A stretch of 64,000 nucleotides of DNA from Bacillota bacterium (GTDB lineage Bacteria; Bacillota; Sulfobacillia; JAJZYS01; JAJZLH01), in assembly GCA_021850485.1 (NCBI GenBank), contig JAJZLY010000030.1:1-64000 (forward strand), in the 5' to 3' direction. Shown one piece after another: positions 26,520 through 36,192 of the stretch. The translations under genes and the position numbers were made by a program. Under the pieces are notes generated by a model, which worked only from the letters and a program-made list of their open reading frames with translations, searched no databases and was not told the origin of the DNA. Every line of letters starts with the position of its first letter. The first letter of the stretch is position 1.

Positions 26520-26750
26520 TACGTGCGATGACAGGGGAAGAGTATCGTCGGGGGCGGGCGCAGAGAACCAGGTGGCGGTGAGAGCCTGGTCCCAGCCGAC
26601 GAGCAGATGACCCCCGGGAGCAGCCGCAAGGCCGGTTTGCCACCGATAGCAGGCGAGGGGCCGAGGGCCCCGCACGAGCCCATCCGCACGGGATGGGGAA
26701 AAGGGTGGTACCGCGACTCACGTCGCCCCTGTTGGGGCGGCTTTTTTGTT
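26520..26750 (+). promoter_or_regulatory. T-box leader upstream of metG
   Basis: T-box AAGGGTGGTACCGCG, GCCCCTGTTGGGGC + T7 terminator, candidate ATG (Met) specifier in GAGCAGATGACC. Confidence 0.92.
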
Positions 26751-26785
26751 TCCTGGCCGGTTGCAACCTGTGAGGAGGAATAGAG

Positions 26786-28687
26786 ATGGCGAAGTTTTAC
26801 ATCACGACCCCGATCTACTATCCCAACGCCCGCCTGCACATCGGGCATGCATACACCACGGTGGCAGCCGACGCCCTAGCCCGCTACCATCGCCTATTAG
26901 GCGATGAGGTGTTCTTTCTGACCGGGACCGACGAACACGGCCAGAAGATCGGCCGCACCGCGCAGGAAGCCGGACTCAGCCCACAGCAGTACGTCGATCA
27001 GATTGTGGCCACCATTCGTGAGCTGTGGGGAACCTTGGCCATTTCTTACGACGACTTCATCCGGACCAGCGAAGATCGCCATCGCACCGTGGTTCAAGAG
27101 GTATTTCGCCAGCTGGTAGCCAGTGGGGACGTGTACAAGGGGACATACGAGGGCTGGTATTGCACGCCCGATGAGTCGTTTTGGCCGGAGGGCCGGCTCG
27201 TCGACGGGAAGTGTCCCGTCTGTGGCCGGGCCGTCGAGCGGGTTCAGGAAGAAAGTTACTTTCTCAAACTGGCGCCGTACGCCGAGCGGCTGAAGCGTCA
27301 TATCCTCGAGCATCCCGGATTCATCCAGCCAGAAAGCCGGCGCAACGAGATGTTGGCCTTCATCGACCAGGGCCTGGACGATCTGTCGATTTCCCGCACC
27401 AGCTTCGATTGGGGTGTGCCGCTACCGGGAGACGAAAAGCACGTGGCCTATGTCTGGATTGATGCGCTGACCAACTACATCACAGCCGCCGGCTTTGGAT
27501 CAGATGCCGAACGGTTCGCCCGGCTGTGGCCGGCCGACGTGCACTTAGTTGGCAAGGAGATCGTCCGTTTTCATGCCATCATCTGGCCGATCATTTTGTT
27601 GGCTCTCAAATTGCCGTTACCGAAGACGGTGTTTGGGCACGGCTGGTTGCTGTTGGACGATGCGAAAATCGGTAAGTCGACCGGAAATGTCATCGACCCC
27701 ACCACCTTGGTCGAACGTTACGGCCTGGATGCCGTCCGCTACTATCTGCTGCGCGAGGTGGCCTTTGGATCCGACGGTTCGTACAGCGAGCCTTCGCTGG
27801 TGCTGCGCACGAACGTGGATCTGGCCAACGACCTTGGCAACTTACTGTCGCGGACGACGGCGATGCTGGAGCGCTTTTCCGCTGGCAAGGTGCCGGTGCC
27901 TGTCGGCACGAGCAACCTGAGGCCCGTGGCCGAGGCGGCGATTTACGAGTGTGAACAGGCGCTGGCCAGCCTATCCTTGTCCGATGCACTGGTCGCCTTG
28001 TTCCGCCTGGTGAAGGCAGCGAACAAATCGATCGAAGAGGAGGCGCCCTGGACCCTGCACCGCAATCAGGACCCGCGACTGGCGGCCGTGCTCTACGACC
28101 TGGCGGAGAGCCTGCGCATCACGGCCGTGGCGCTGAGGCCATTTCTGATCGATGCCCCGGCCAAGATTTATGCTCAGCTGGGTGCCGGTGACATCGGGGC
28201 GACCAGTTGGCAGGATGTGGCCTGGGGCGGCCTCAAGCCCGGTGCGACAATCCAGCGCGGTGCGCCGCTGTTTCCGCGGATCGAGGCAGAGGAGCCGACG
28301 GCTAGCGCACCGCGACCGGCCGTGGCCGCAACGACGTCGGCCAAAGCGACTGCCGAGAAGGCAGGCACCATTGAGCTGGCCGACTTCAAGCGCCTTGAGC
28401 TTAAGGTGGCGCGGGTCGTTAGCGCCGAGCCAGTGGAGGGTAGCCGTAAGCTGTTGAAACTGACGTTAGACCTAGGTGCCGAGCAGAGGACGGTAGTGTC
28501 CGGCATCGCCGGCCACTACGACGGCCCCGCACTGGTGGGTAAGGATGTGATCTTGGTGGCGAACCTGGCACCGGCCACCATCTTCGGCATCGAGTCGGGG
28601 GGGATGATTTTGGCCGCACGAGACCGCGATCAGTTGCGGCTGCTCACGGTCGACGGATCCCTGCAGCCGGGATCGTCGGTGTCGTGA
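26786..28687 (+). CDS. metG: Methionyl-tRNA synthetase with C-terminal tRNA-binding domain
   Basis: FYITTPIYYPNARLHIGHAYTT; KIGKSTGN; C-terminal ELADFKRLELKVARV. Confidence 0.96.
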   Translation: MAKFYITTPIYYPNARLHIGHAYTTVAADALARYHRLLGDEVFFLTGTDEHGQKIGRTAQEAGLSPQQYVDQIVATIRELWGTLAISYDDFIRTSEDRHRTVVQEVFRQLVASGDVYKGTYEGWYCTPDESFWPEGRLVDGKCPVCGRAVERVQEESYFLKLAPYAERLKRHILEHPGFIQPESRRNEMLAFIDQGLDDLSISRTSFDWGVPLPGDEKHVAYVWIDALTNYITAAGFGSDAERFARLWPADVHLVGKEIVRFHAIIWPIILLALKLPLPKTVFGHGWLLLDDAKIGKSTGNVIDPTTLVERYGLDAVRYYLLREVAFGSDGSYSEPSLVLRTNVDLANDLGNLLSRTTAMLERFSAGKVPVPVGTSNLRPVAEAAIYECEQALASLSLSDALVALFRLVKAANKSIEEEAPWTLHRNQDPRLAAVLYDLAESLRITAVALRPFLIDAPAKIYAQLGAGDIGATSWQDVAWGGLKPGATIQRGAPLFPRIEAEEPTASAPRPAVAATTSAKATAEKAGTIELADFKRLELKVARVVSAEPVEGSRKLLKLTLDLGAEQRTVVSGIAGHYDGPALVGKDVILVANLAPATIFGIESGGMILAARDRDQLRLLTVDGSLQPGSSVS

Positions 28688-29478
28688 GTTGGAGCGACAG
28701 CCACGCCCACCTCTTTGACTCGGCCTTCGACCAGGATCGGGCGGAGGTGTTGGTCCGGGCCAGGGCTGCTGGTGTGGGGCGGGTGGTGGTGGTCGGATGT
28801 GAGCCGGCGGCGTGGGACGATGTCTGCGCTTGGGCTGGTGGTGGGCCAGGTCAGGTGGCGATCGTCGGCATTCACCCGGCACAAGCCGGGCATACGCAGG
28901 GGCAAGATCTTGTCGCGTTGCGACGGCGGCTGGCGGAACCTGGTGTCCGCGCCCTGGGCGAGGTGGGTTTGGACTACCACTGGACCCCCTATTCTGCCTC
29001 AGCCCAACGCAACTTACTGGATGCCCAGATTGCCATCGCCGAGGAGTTGCGGCTCCCGCTGGTGATCCACGAGCGCGACGCCTTTGCCGACATGATGGTG
29101 GCATTGGCCGGTGTGCGCGTGCCGGTGGTCTTGCACTGTTTCTCGCACGGAACAGTGGAGGCGGAGGATGCGATTGGGCGCGGCTACTACTTGTCCTTCG
29201 CCGGCCCGGTGACGTTTCGCAAATCCGACCAGTTGCGCGAGGCCGCCCGAATCTGCCCGCCAGACCGCATCTTGCTGGAGACCGACTCGCCGTATCTGTC
29301 ACCACACCCGCTGCGCGCTTCTCGCAATGAGCCGGCGCGAGTGGCGTTGACCGGCGAGGCTGTGGCGACGTTGCGAGCGGTGAGTGCTCAGCACTTGATG
29401 GACCTGGTTGCAACTAACCTGCAGCGGCTTCTGGGCGACTTCCCGGAACTACCTTCCGATGTCGTGCCGCCCGCCTAA
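28684..29478 (+). CDS. tatD: TatD family DNase
   Basis: DSHAHLFDSAF, GIHPAQAG, GEVGLDYHW, HCFSHGT, ETDSPYLSPHP. Confidence 0.93.
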   Translation: MSWSDSHAHLFDSAFDQDRAEVLVRARAAGVGRVVVVGCEPAAWDDVCAWAGGGPGQVAIVGIHPAQAGHTQGQDLVALRRRLAEPGVRALGEVGLDYHWTPYSASAQRNLLDAQIAIAEELRLPLVIHERDAFADMMVALAGVRVPVVLHCFSHGTVEAEDAIGRGYYLSFAGPVTFRKSDQLREAARICPPDRILLETDSPYLSPHPLRASRNEPARVALTGEAVATLRAVSAQHLMDLVATNLQRLLGDFPELPSDVVPPA

Positions 29479-29592
29479 AAACCAGGTCGCCGACGCCAAT
29501 CTGAGAGAACGGCTATAATCACCTGGGAGTTCCCACCAATTTTCGTTCAAATCATGGACCTGAATCGACCAGATGGTGATTGGAGGCAGTGA

Positions 29593-30495
29593 ATGATTTA
29601 CGAGCGTATTGGTCAGCTGCGGGCGCAGCTCCGCCATCACTGGCACAACGGACTTGGGGCCAGCGTTCAAGTGTGGCTTCTGGTCCTGATGGTATTCGCA
29701 GTCGGGGCCGTTGGCTGGGCAGGCGGACCGATCGGGTCGAAGGAGGCTGCTGCCAAGGGCAGTCACGCCCATGGCTCCTCCCTGACCATCGATGTTGGCC
29801 ATGGTGCGTCACTGCACGTCACCACCGAAGCCCGCACCGTCGGGGGCGCGCTGGCCGACCTCGGTATCCCGCTGGGCGCTGACGTACTCGTCAGCCCGGG
29901 ACTGAATCAGACGGTGGCCGACGGGGAGACGATCACAATCTCGCGAGCCTCGGCCCAGCCGATTTCTCTGAGTACAGCACTCTCCTACCCAGTGATTCAG
30001 GTGGCCGACAAGACCCTAGCGCTGGGCCTCAGCGTGGTTGTCCAAAGTGGTCAGAGCGGGTACGCCAGCATCCAAAGCCGTCCCGGGATCGCCACGGGCG
30101 CCCTTGGCGAGGTCCCCCTGGTTGGTCGCAGCCAGATCCGCCAAGCAGTCCCTCAGATTGTGCTGGTCGGCGCCACCCCGCTGTCACGGGATACCTACAG
30201 CGGTGCATACGTCACTCGTCTGACGGTGAGGGCAACCGCCTACTGGCGAAATCCGCGCTGGTCGAACGGCCGGACTGCAACCGGCGCTCGGGTACACTTC
30301 GGGTCAATTGCGGTGGATCCGTCTGTGATCCCGCTTGGCAGCCAATTGTTTGTCCAAGGCTATGGAATGGGTGTGGCCGACGACACCGGATCCGCTGTCA
30401 AGGGCCTGCACGTCGACTTGTACTTCCCCACATTGGCAGAGGCGCAAGCCTGGGGGATGCGATACGTGACGGTGTACGTCATCAGCCGCGGGTGA
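29593..30495 (+). CDS. YabE-like 3D-domain cell-wall protein
   Basis: DUF348-like LHVTTEARTVGGALADLGIPLG; C-terminal RATAY..ARVHFGSIAVDPSVIPLGSQLFVQGYGMGVADDTGSAVKG..VDLYF 3D motif. Confidence 0.9.
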   Translation: MIYERIGQLRAQLRHHWHNGLGASVQVWLLVLMVFAVGAVGWAGGPIGSKEAAAKGSHAHGSSLTIDVGHGASLHVTTEARTVGGALADLGIPLGADVLVSPGLNQTVADGETITISRASAQPISLSTALSYPVIQVADKTLALGLSVVVQSGQSGYASIQSRPGIATGALGEVPLVGRSQIRQAVPQIVLVGATPLSRDTYSGAYVTRLTVRATAYWRNPRWSNGRTATGARVHFGSIAVDPSVIPLGSQLFVQGYGMGVADDTGSAVKGLHVDLYFPTLAEAQAWGMRYVTVYVISRG

Positions 30496-31325
30496 ACCCC
30501 AAAGGTGCGCCGCCCGCTAGCCTGAAAACGCTTCTACCAGACCCGGCGTTTCGTCCCCGGAGCAGCTGGGGGCAGAATTTTCTGCTCGATCTGCGGGTCG
30601 CCGAGCGGATTGTAGACAGTTTAGAGCTAGGAGCCAATGCCTCGGTCTTGGAAATCGGACCAGGCACCGGCAGCCTGACGCGCGCCCTAACCGGACGCGG
30701 TGCCCGGGTTACGGCGATCGAGATCGACCGCAGACTCGAGGGCGCACTGATGCAGGGCCAAACGGAGAAGCTGCGCCTGGTGTGGGGAAACGCCCTCACC
30801 GTCGACTGGACGCAGGCAGTCGGCGAGCCTCTCAGTCAGGTGAGCGTGGTCTCCAACATCCCCTACGCCATCGCCGGACCACTTCTGGTCCAACTGTTGC
30901 AATGCAGGCCGCGACAAGCGGTCGTGATGGTCCAAGAGGAAGTTGCGCAGCGGCTGGTGGCACCGGTGGGGCACACTGAGCGGGGCTCCTTGACCCTGCT
31001 GCGCGAGGCCAACGCCGACGCGCGACTGCTATTTCGGGTGAAGGCATCTGCCTTCTGGCCCCGGCCAACTATTACGTCCGCTGTGGTCCGGCTCACCCCA
31101 GCCTCCCGCCCGGTGCAGCAGGGAGCAGAGCGGTTGTGGACGAATTTATTCAGATATCGGCGTAAGACAGTGCGCCGGGCCCTGCAGGAGGCGTTTGCGC
31201 TCTCTCCGCAGGATGCCCTGGACGTATTGGCTAAGGCTGGCGTGGCGTCTCAGTTGCGGCCCCAGGAGTTGGCGCTCACGGCTTTTGAGTCCCTTGCAGC
31301 CGCACTGTCCTCCAAGGGGAAGTGA
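30492..31325 (+). CDS. rsmA: 16S rRNA dimethyladenosine transferase
   Basis: SWGQNFLLD, VLEIGPGTGSLTRAL, NIPYAIAGPLL. Confidence 0.95.
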   Translation: MNPKGAPPASLKTLLPDPAFRPRSSWGQNFLLDLRVAERIVDSLELGANASVLEIGPGTGSLTRALTGRGARVTAIEIDRRLEGALMQGQTEKLRLVWGNALTVDWTQAVGEPLSQVSVVSNIPYAIAGPLLVQLLQCRPRQAVVMVQEEVAQRLVAPVGHTERGSLTLLREANADARLLFRVKASAFWPRPTITSAVVRLTPASRPVQQGAERLWTNLFRYRRKTVRRALQEAFALSPQDALDVLAKAGVASQLRPQELALTAFESLAAALSSKGK

Positions 31326-31331
31326 TCGTCG

Positions 31332-31814
31332 GTGCCAGAGATGTTCTTCGTCAGCCCAAGCAAGGGCCGGATCGACTACGGTGGCATGATTGCAGACGTT
31401 TTAGGATATATCGCCGCGGACCCCGATTCGCCGCACAAGCTGATTGTGGGCACCGACTCGCAGGTTACCCGGGACGAGGTGCTGTTCGTTACGGCGGTGG
31501 TCTGCCACCGGGTGGGCAAGGGGGCGCGTTTTTACTATCAAAAAGAGCACCATCGGCCGATTCGCTCGTTGCGCCAGCGTATCTTCTACGAGGTTTCTTT
31601 GTCTCTGCAACTGGCCGGGCGCCTGGCCGGCGACATGGCGCGTGCCGGCAGCACCGTGAACAACCTGGAAATCCACCTGGACATCGGCCAGCAAGGCGCC
31701 AGCTCCGAGCTGATCCGCGAGATCGTGGGCATGGTCAGCGGCAGTGGTTTTGACGCCAAGATCAAGCCAGATTCGTTTGGAGCGTCCAAGGTGGCCGACA
31801 AGTTCACGAAATAG
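31332..31814 (+). CDS. YkuK/DUF458 family ribonuclease H-like protein
   Basis: HKLIVGTDSQV, VCHRVGKGARFYYQKEHH, EIHLDIG, PDSFGASKVADKFTK. Confidence 0.85.
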   Translation: MPEMFFVSPSKGRIDYGGMIADVLGYIAADPDSPHKLIVGTDSQVTRDEVLFVTAVVCHRVGKGARFYYQKEHHRPIRSLRQRIFYEVSLSLQLAGRLAGDMARAGSTVNNLEIHLDIGQQGASSELIREIVGMVSGSGFDAKIKPDSFGASKVADKFTK

Positions 31815-31864
31815 CCAAGCGTGGTCCAGGATCGTTGCCGCGGGACAGATGCGTCATCTTGACC

Positions 31865-31893
31865 TTGACACAGTCAGGGACAGCGGATACAAT
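31865..31893 (+). promoter_or_regulatory. Sigma-A promoter P1 upstream of veg
   Basis: TTGACA-N17-TACAAT. Confidence 0.8.
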
Positions 31894-31912
31894 ACCTCGC
31901 CCTTGACAGGCC

Positions 31913-31941
31913 AGAGGTTTCACGTTAGTCTATTCACATGA
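31913..31941 (+). promoter_or_regulatory. Sigma-A promoter P2 upstream of veg
   Basis: TTGACA-N17-TAGTCT. Confidence 0.65.
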
Positions 31942-31965
31942 TTTGTCGCCATTCAGGAAGGGTGC

Positions 31966-32250
31966 ATTTCTACGGCGGCTAGGCGCGTCTTAGCTGATAT
32001 CAAGCGTGATTTGGACGGATTGATCGGAGAGCGCATCAGGTTACGGGCCAACCGGGGTCGGCGGCGGATTGACGAAAAAGAAGGCGTCCTGGAAAAGACC
32101 TACCAAAGCATCTTTGTGATTCGACTGGACGAAGCGGGTGCGTCCGCCAGGCGAGTTTCGTTCAGTTACGCTGATGTGCTGACTGAGACCGTTGCGTTGG
32201 AGGTTGCCTCCGGCGAAGGTGAGTATCATCCGGTCGTGGTCGGCGAATAG
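31966..32250 (+). CDS. veg: Veg family protein, probable non-canonical ATT start
   Basis: AARRVLADIKRDLDGLIGERIRLRANRGRRRIDEKEGVLEKTYQSIFVIRLDE..RRVSFSYADVLTETVAL; AGGAAGG upstream of ATT 31966. Confidence 0.85.
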   Translation: MSTAARRVLADIKRDLDGLIGERIRLRANRGRRRIDEKEGVLEKTYQSIFVIRLDEAGASARRVSFSYADVLTETVALEVASGEGEYHPVVVGE

Positions 32251-32266
32251 GGAATCTAACGCGGCG

Positions 32267-32290
32267 ACAGGCGGCTGGATGGCCGCCTGT
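32267..32290 (+). terminator. Terminator hairpin after veg
   Basis: ACAGGCGGC/GCCGCCTGT followed by TTTCG. Confidence 0.6.
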
Positions 32291-32334
32291 TTCGCGTTGC
32301 CGGTCGGCAGCCAGGTGTACGGGGCGGGCAGCTG

Positions 32335-33207
32335 ATGCTGAGCATTCCGGCCTACGCCAAGCTGAATCTGTCGCTGGATGTCCTGGGACGCCGGCCAGAT
32401 GGCTACCACGACATCCGATCTGTGGTGCAGACCGTATCTTTGGCGGACCTGATCACGCTTCGGCCCCGGCGCAATTTAGTGGTGGAATCGCCAATCTCCC
32501 CACCCGAACAAGACCTGGTGTGGCAAGCGGCCCGCCTCTTGCAGCGATCGGCGGGAGCCGACCGCGGGGCCCGCATCCAGGTGCGCAAGGAGATCCCGGT
32601 CGGCGCCGGACTCGGTGGCGGCAGCGCCGACGCCGCGGCTACGCTGGTTGGGTTGAACGAACTGTGGGCACTAGGGCTGACCCAGGTCGACTTGATGGAG
32701 ATTGGCGCTGAGCTCGGTTCCGATGTCCCGTTTTTGGTTCGCGGCGGGACAGCATTGCTCGAGGGCCGGGGCGATCGGGTGACACCCCTGCCAGCGCTCG
32801 CCCCGGCCTTCTTCGTCATCCTGTGGCCGAACTTCTCGTTGGATACTGGTCGAGTGTACCGCCTTGTGGCGTCCCGATCCGGTGCCTGTAGCAGCGAACT
32901 TCTCGATCAACTGGCGGCTGGGCACTGGCGTCCAACTGGCAACGACTTGACCGATGCTGCCTGTCAGGTGGCGCCTGATTTGGGCAAGTGGATCGCTGAT
33001 CTGACCGGGCGGATGGGCAGGGCACCACAGCTGACCGGCAGCGGCAGTGCTGTGTTCTTTCTGGCCGACTCCCAGCAACATGCCGAAACGTTGGCAGCGC
33101 GTGCGCCCGCCGGTGGGTTCGTGCGGGTGGTCCAGACTGTGGAGGAGAAGGCTTTGGACCGAGCGAATGCCAGGGCGGACCGAGGGAGGGACCCTGGTGG
33201 CCATTGA
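32335..33207 (+). CDS. ispE: 4-diphosphocytidyl-2-C-methyl-D-erythritol kinase
   Basis: AYAKLNLSLDVLGRRPDGYHDI; PVGAGLGGGSADAAATL; TGSGSAVF. Confidence 0.95.
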   Translation: MLSIPAYAKLNLSLDVLGRRPDGYHDIRSVVQTVSLADLITLRPRRNLVVESPISPPEQDLVWQAARLLQRSAGADRGARIQVRKEIPVGAGLGGGSADAAATLVGLNELWALGLTQVDLMEIGAELGSDVPFLVRGGTALLEGRGDRVTPLPALAPAFFVILWPNFSLDTGRVYRLVASRSGACSSELLDQLAAGHWRPTGNDLTDAACQVAPDLGKWIADLTGRMGRAPQLTGSGSAVFFLADSQQHAETLAARAPAGGFVRVVQTVEEKALDRANARADRGRDPGGH

Positions 33208-33970
33208 CGCCGTGTTGCTTGCCGGCCGTGAGAATCGGGGTGCCTTGAGGGGTGCCTCTGAGGTGCCATGGGAAGCCTTGGTCCAGTTCGGCGGCCGGCC
33301 AATGGCGGCGTGGGTGGCGGAAGCTGCCCTCGGTGCGGAGGGTGTCGGTCGTCTGGCGGTGGTGGGCCCGGCCGAGATTGGCTCGGATGTCGCTGCCTTT
33401 GCGTCCGACCGGGTTGTGACACTGTGCCCGCATGGTTCGATGCTGGAAAACCTCCAGCGTGGGATCGCTGCCTGCGGCGGAAGCAGTGAACTGGTCTTGA
33501 TTCTCACCTCTGACATCCCGCTGGTCCGGTCGGTGATGGTCGAACGGTTTTTGCGCCAGGCGTTGAGCCGCCAGCCAGTGGCCGATTTCTACTACCCGGT
33601 GGTGCCCAAACAGGTCGTGGAAAGCCGTTTTGGCAAGAGCCAGCGAACATACGTGCGCCTGCGCGAGGGGACCTTCACCGGCGGCAACCTGGCCTTAGTC
33701 CGGCCGCAGGTGTTGATCAAGATGGCCCATGAGGTCGAGACGTTCATGGCGCTGCGCAAGTCTCCGTTTAAGCTGGCGAAGCGCCTGGGATGGGGATTTT
33801 TGATCCATTTCCTGCTCTCTCGCCCGACCTTGGCTCAGGTGGAGCAGCACTTCTCCAACCTGTTTGGAGTTCGTGGCCAAGCCGTGGTCGTGGACGACGC
33901 CGAGATCGGTGTCGATGTGGATAAGCCCGAAGATCTAGCGCTCTGTGAGGCGGTGTTGGCGCATGGCTGA
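33197..33970 (+). CDS. MobA-like nucleotidyltransferase family protein
   Basis: DAVLLAGRENRG, LVLILTSDIPLV, TFTGGNLALVRP, VDVDKPEDL; GTG with GAGGGAGGG RBS. Confidence 0.8.
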   Translation: MAIDAVLLAGRENRGALRGASEVPWEALVQFGGRPMAAWVAEAALGAEGVGRLAVVGPAEIGSDVAAFASDRVVTLCPHGSMLENLQRGIAACGGSSELVLILTSDIPLVRSVMVERFLRQALSRQPVADFYYPVVPKQVVESRFGKSQRTYVRLREGTFTGGNLALVRPQVLIKMAHEVETFMALRKSPFKLAKRLGWGFLIHFLLSRPTLAQVEQHFSNLFGVRGQAVVVDDAEIGVDVDKPEDLALCEAVLAHG

Positions 33971-34832
33971 GCAGATCGAGCCAGATGAGCCCAAGGGCGG
34001 CCGGCCCGTACGGCTGGTCAGACTGATGAATCGCCTGATGGCCGACCCAGGCGTGTCCATTACCCTGCAAGAGCTCGGCCATGCCACCGGTGCGGCCAAG
34101 TCCACCCTGTCGGAGGACGTGGCGGCCATCGATCGGGCGCTGGAGGCCGAGGGCCGCGGCTATGTGGAGCGCACCCTGGGGCCGGCCGGCGGAGTGCGCT
34201 ATCTGCCCTTTCCGGCACCTGATAAGGCCGAACAGACGCTGGACGAATTGGCCGCTGAGCTCTCTCGGCCAGACCGTCGACTGCAGGGCGAATTTTTGTA
34301 CTTGACCGACATCGTGTTTTCTCCCCTGTGGGTGTCGCGCCTGGGCGAAATCTTCGCCTCCTTGTTTGCCGCAGGTCAGCCAGACATGGTGCTCACCGTG
34401 GAGACCAAGGGCATCCCGCTGGCCTTGATGACGGCCCGAGCACTGGGTATTCCCCTGGCGGTGGCGCGCCGCGAGGCGGGGATGACCGAAGGGCCGGCCC
34501 TGGGGCTGAACTACCTCTCCGGTACCGCGCGCCGCATCGGCACCATGTCCTTGGCCAGACGAGCGGTGCCCGAAGGGTCTCGGGTCTTGATCATCGACGA
34601 TTTTCTCAAAGGAGGCGGCACCGCCCGCGGTCTGATCGACATGATGGCCGAGTTCAACACGGAGGTGACGGGAGTCGGCGTGCTGATTGCCACCCGCGAC
34701 CCGGAGCAAAAGTTGATCTCCGACTATGTGCCGCTGCTTGAGCTGATCGTGGACGGCGACGGCACCGCCAGCAATTTCCAGGTGATCAGGCGCCTGAACG
34801 TGGCGCCACACGGGCACGGTGGCCGGCCGTGA
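33963..34832 (+). CDS. purR: Pur operon repressor
   Basis: RVSIT-type HTH LQELGHATGAAKSTLSEDVAAI; PRT motif VLIIDDFLKGGGTARGL. Confidence 0.93.
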   Translation: MAEQIEPDEPKGGRPVRLVRLMNRLMADPGVSITLQELGHATGAAKSTLSEDVAAIDRALEAEGRGYVERTLGPAGGVRYLPFPAPDKAEQTLDELAAELSRPDRRLQGEFLYLTDIVFSPLWVSRLGEIFASLFAAGQPDMVLTVETKGIPLALMTARALGIPLAVARREAGMTEGPALGLNYLSGTARRIGTMSLARRAVPEGSRVLIIDDFLKGGGTARGLIDMMAEFNTEVTGVGVLIATRDPEQKLISDYVPLLELIVDGDGTASNFQVIRRLNVAPHGHGGRP

Positions 34833-36190
34833 CGGCGACCGTGGTCCTGGCGGCCGGAGATGGCAAGCGCATGCACTCGGTGCTGCCTAAGGTGCTGCAC
34901 CCAGTACTCGAGCAGCCGATGCTGGCCCATGTGCTGCGTGCCGTTCAGACGGCTGAGCTGGAGCGGCCCCTGGTGGTGATCGGACGAAACGGCGACCAGG
35001 TGCAAGAAGCCTTTGCCGGTCAGGCGACCTTTGTTTGGCAGGATCCGCCGCGCGGCACCGGGGATGCCTTGCGCGTTGCCTTGCAGCATCTGCCGTCTGA
35101 AGGGCAGGTGTTGGTGATCTCAGGCGATACCCCGCTGTGGCGAGCCGAGACGCTGCGAGACTTCATGGCCGCGGTGCCGACCAACGGCTCGGGCCTGGTT
35201 TGTACCGAGGTGACTAACCCCACCGGCTACGGCCGCATCGTCCGGCGCGACCAGCGATTTTTGCGGGTGGTCGAAGAGCAAGACGCCTCCGCAGAACAGC
35301 GCAAACTCAAGGAGGTCAACGCAGGGCTCTACTTGTTGGACAGCGCTCTGGCCCGCAAGTTGCTCGACGAGCTGGACACCGCTAACGCTCAGGGTGAGGT
35401 GTATCTGACCGACCTGCTCGCGCTGATGGCGCAGCAGGCACCATTCGTTGCCTGGACATTGGCCGACGCGACGGAAATGGCTGGCGTCAATGATCGCCGG
35501 CAGTTGGCCGCCGCCACGACAGCTCTGCGTCAGAGAATTATCAACCACTGGCTTGAGCACAGTGTGAGTGTGCTCGATCCGGTCACGACCTGGATCGGCG
35601 CCGAGGTCGAATTGGGCCAAGATGTGGTTATCGGGCCAGGCGTCCGCATCTTGGGCAAGAGCCGGATCGGACAGGGCAGCCGGATCGGCGCAGGTACCGA
35701 GATCGTCGACGCCAAGATCGGCGCGGATGCCCAGATCCGCCAGTCCGTGATCGAGAACTCGGAAGTCGGCGACCGGGTAACAATCGGGCCGTTTGCCCAT
35801 TTGCGGCCGGGATGTGTGGTGGCGGCTGACGTCGAGATTGGGAACTTTGCCGAGCTGAAGAACACGCGCATCGGCAGCGGCAGTAAGGCGCACCATCACT
35901 GCTATTTAGGGGACGCGGAGATTGGCCAACGCGTGAATATCGGAGCCGGAGCGATCACGGTGAATTATGATGGGATAGCCAAGCACCAAACGGTGATCGG
36001 CGACGGAGCCTTCGTCGGCTGCAACGCGAATTTGATCGCGCCGCTTCTGATCGGCCCTGGTGCGTATGTGGCGGCCGGCTCGACGGTAACCCAAGAGGTA
36101 CCCGCGCAGTCGCTGGCAGTGGCTAGAGAGCGCCAGCGCAATATCGAAGGTTGGGCCAAGCGGCGGTTCGGATCACACAAGGAGGAGTGA
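34829..36190 (+). CDS. glmU: Bifunctional UDP-GlcNAc pyrophosphorylase/GlcN-1-P acetyltransferase
   Basis: VVLAAGDGKRMHSVLPKVLHPV; left-handed beta-helix hexapeptides. Confidence 0.96.
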   Translation: MTATVVLAAGDGKRMHSVLPKVLHPVLEQPMLAHVLRAVQTAELERPLVVIGRNGDQVQEAFAGQATFVWQDPPRGTGDALRVALQHLPSEGQVLVISGDTPLWRAETLRDFMAAVPTNGSGLVCTEVTNPTGYGRIVRRDQRFLRVVEEQDASAEQRKLKEVNAGLYLLDSALARKLLDELDTANAQGEVYLTDLLALMAQQAPFVAWTLADATEMAGVNDRRQLAAATTALRQRIINHWLEHSVSVLDPVTTWIGAEVELGQDVVIGPGVRILGKSRIGQGSRIGAGTEIVDAKIGADAQIRQSVIENSEVGDRVTIGPFAHLRPGCVVAADVEIGNFAELKNTRIGSGSKAHHHCYLGDAEIGQRVNIGAGAITVNYDGIAKHQTVIGDGAFVGCNANLIAPLLIGPGAYVAAGSTVTQEVPAQSLAVARERQRNIEGWAKRRFGSHKEE

Positions 36191-36192
36191 CG

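Noticed and set aside
29480-29592. TATAAT upstream of yabE-like gene (about 29512)
   Set aside because: Good -10 but no convincing -35 at 16-18 bp; not listed as a promoter.
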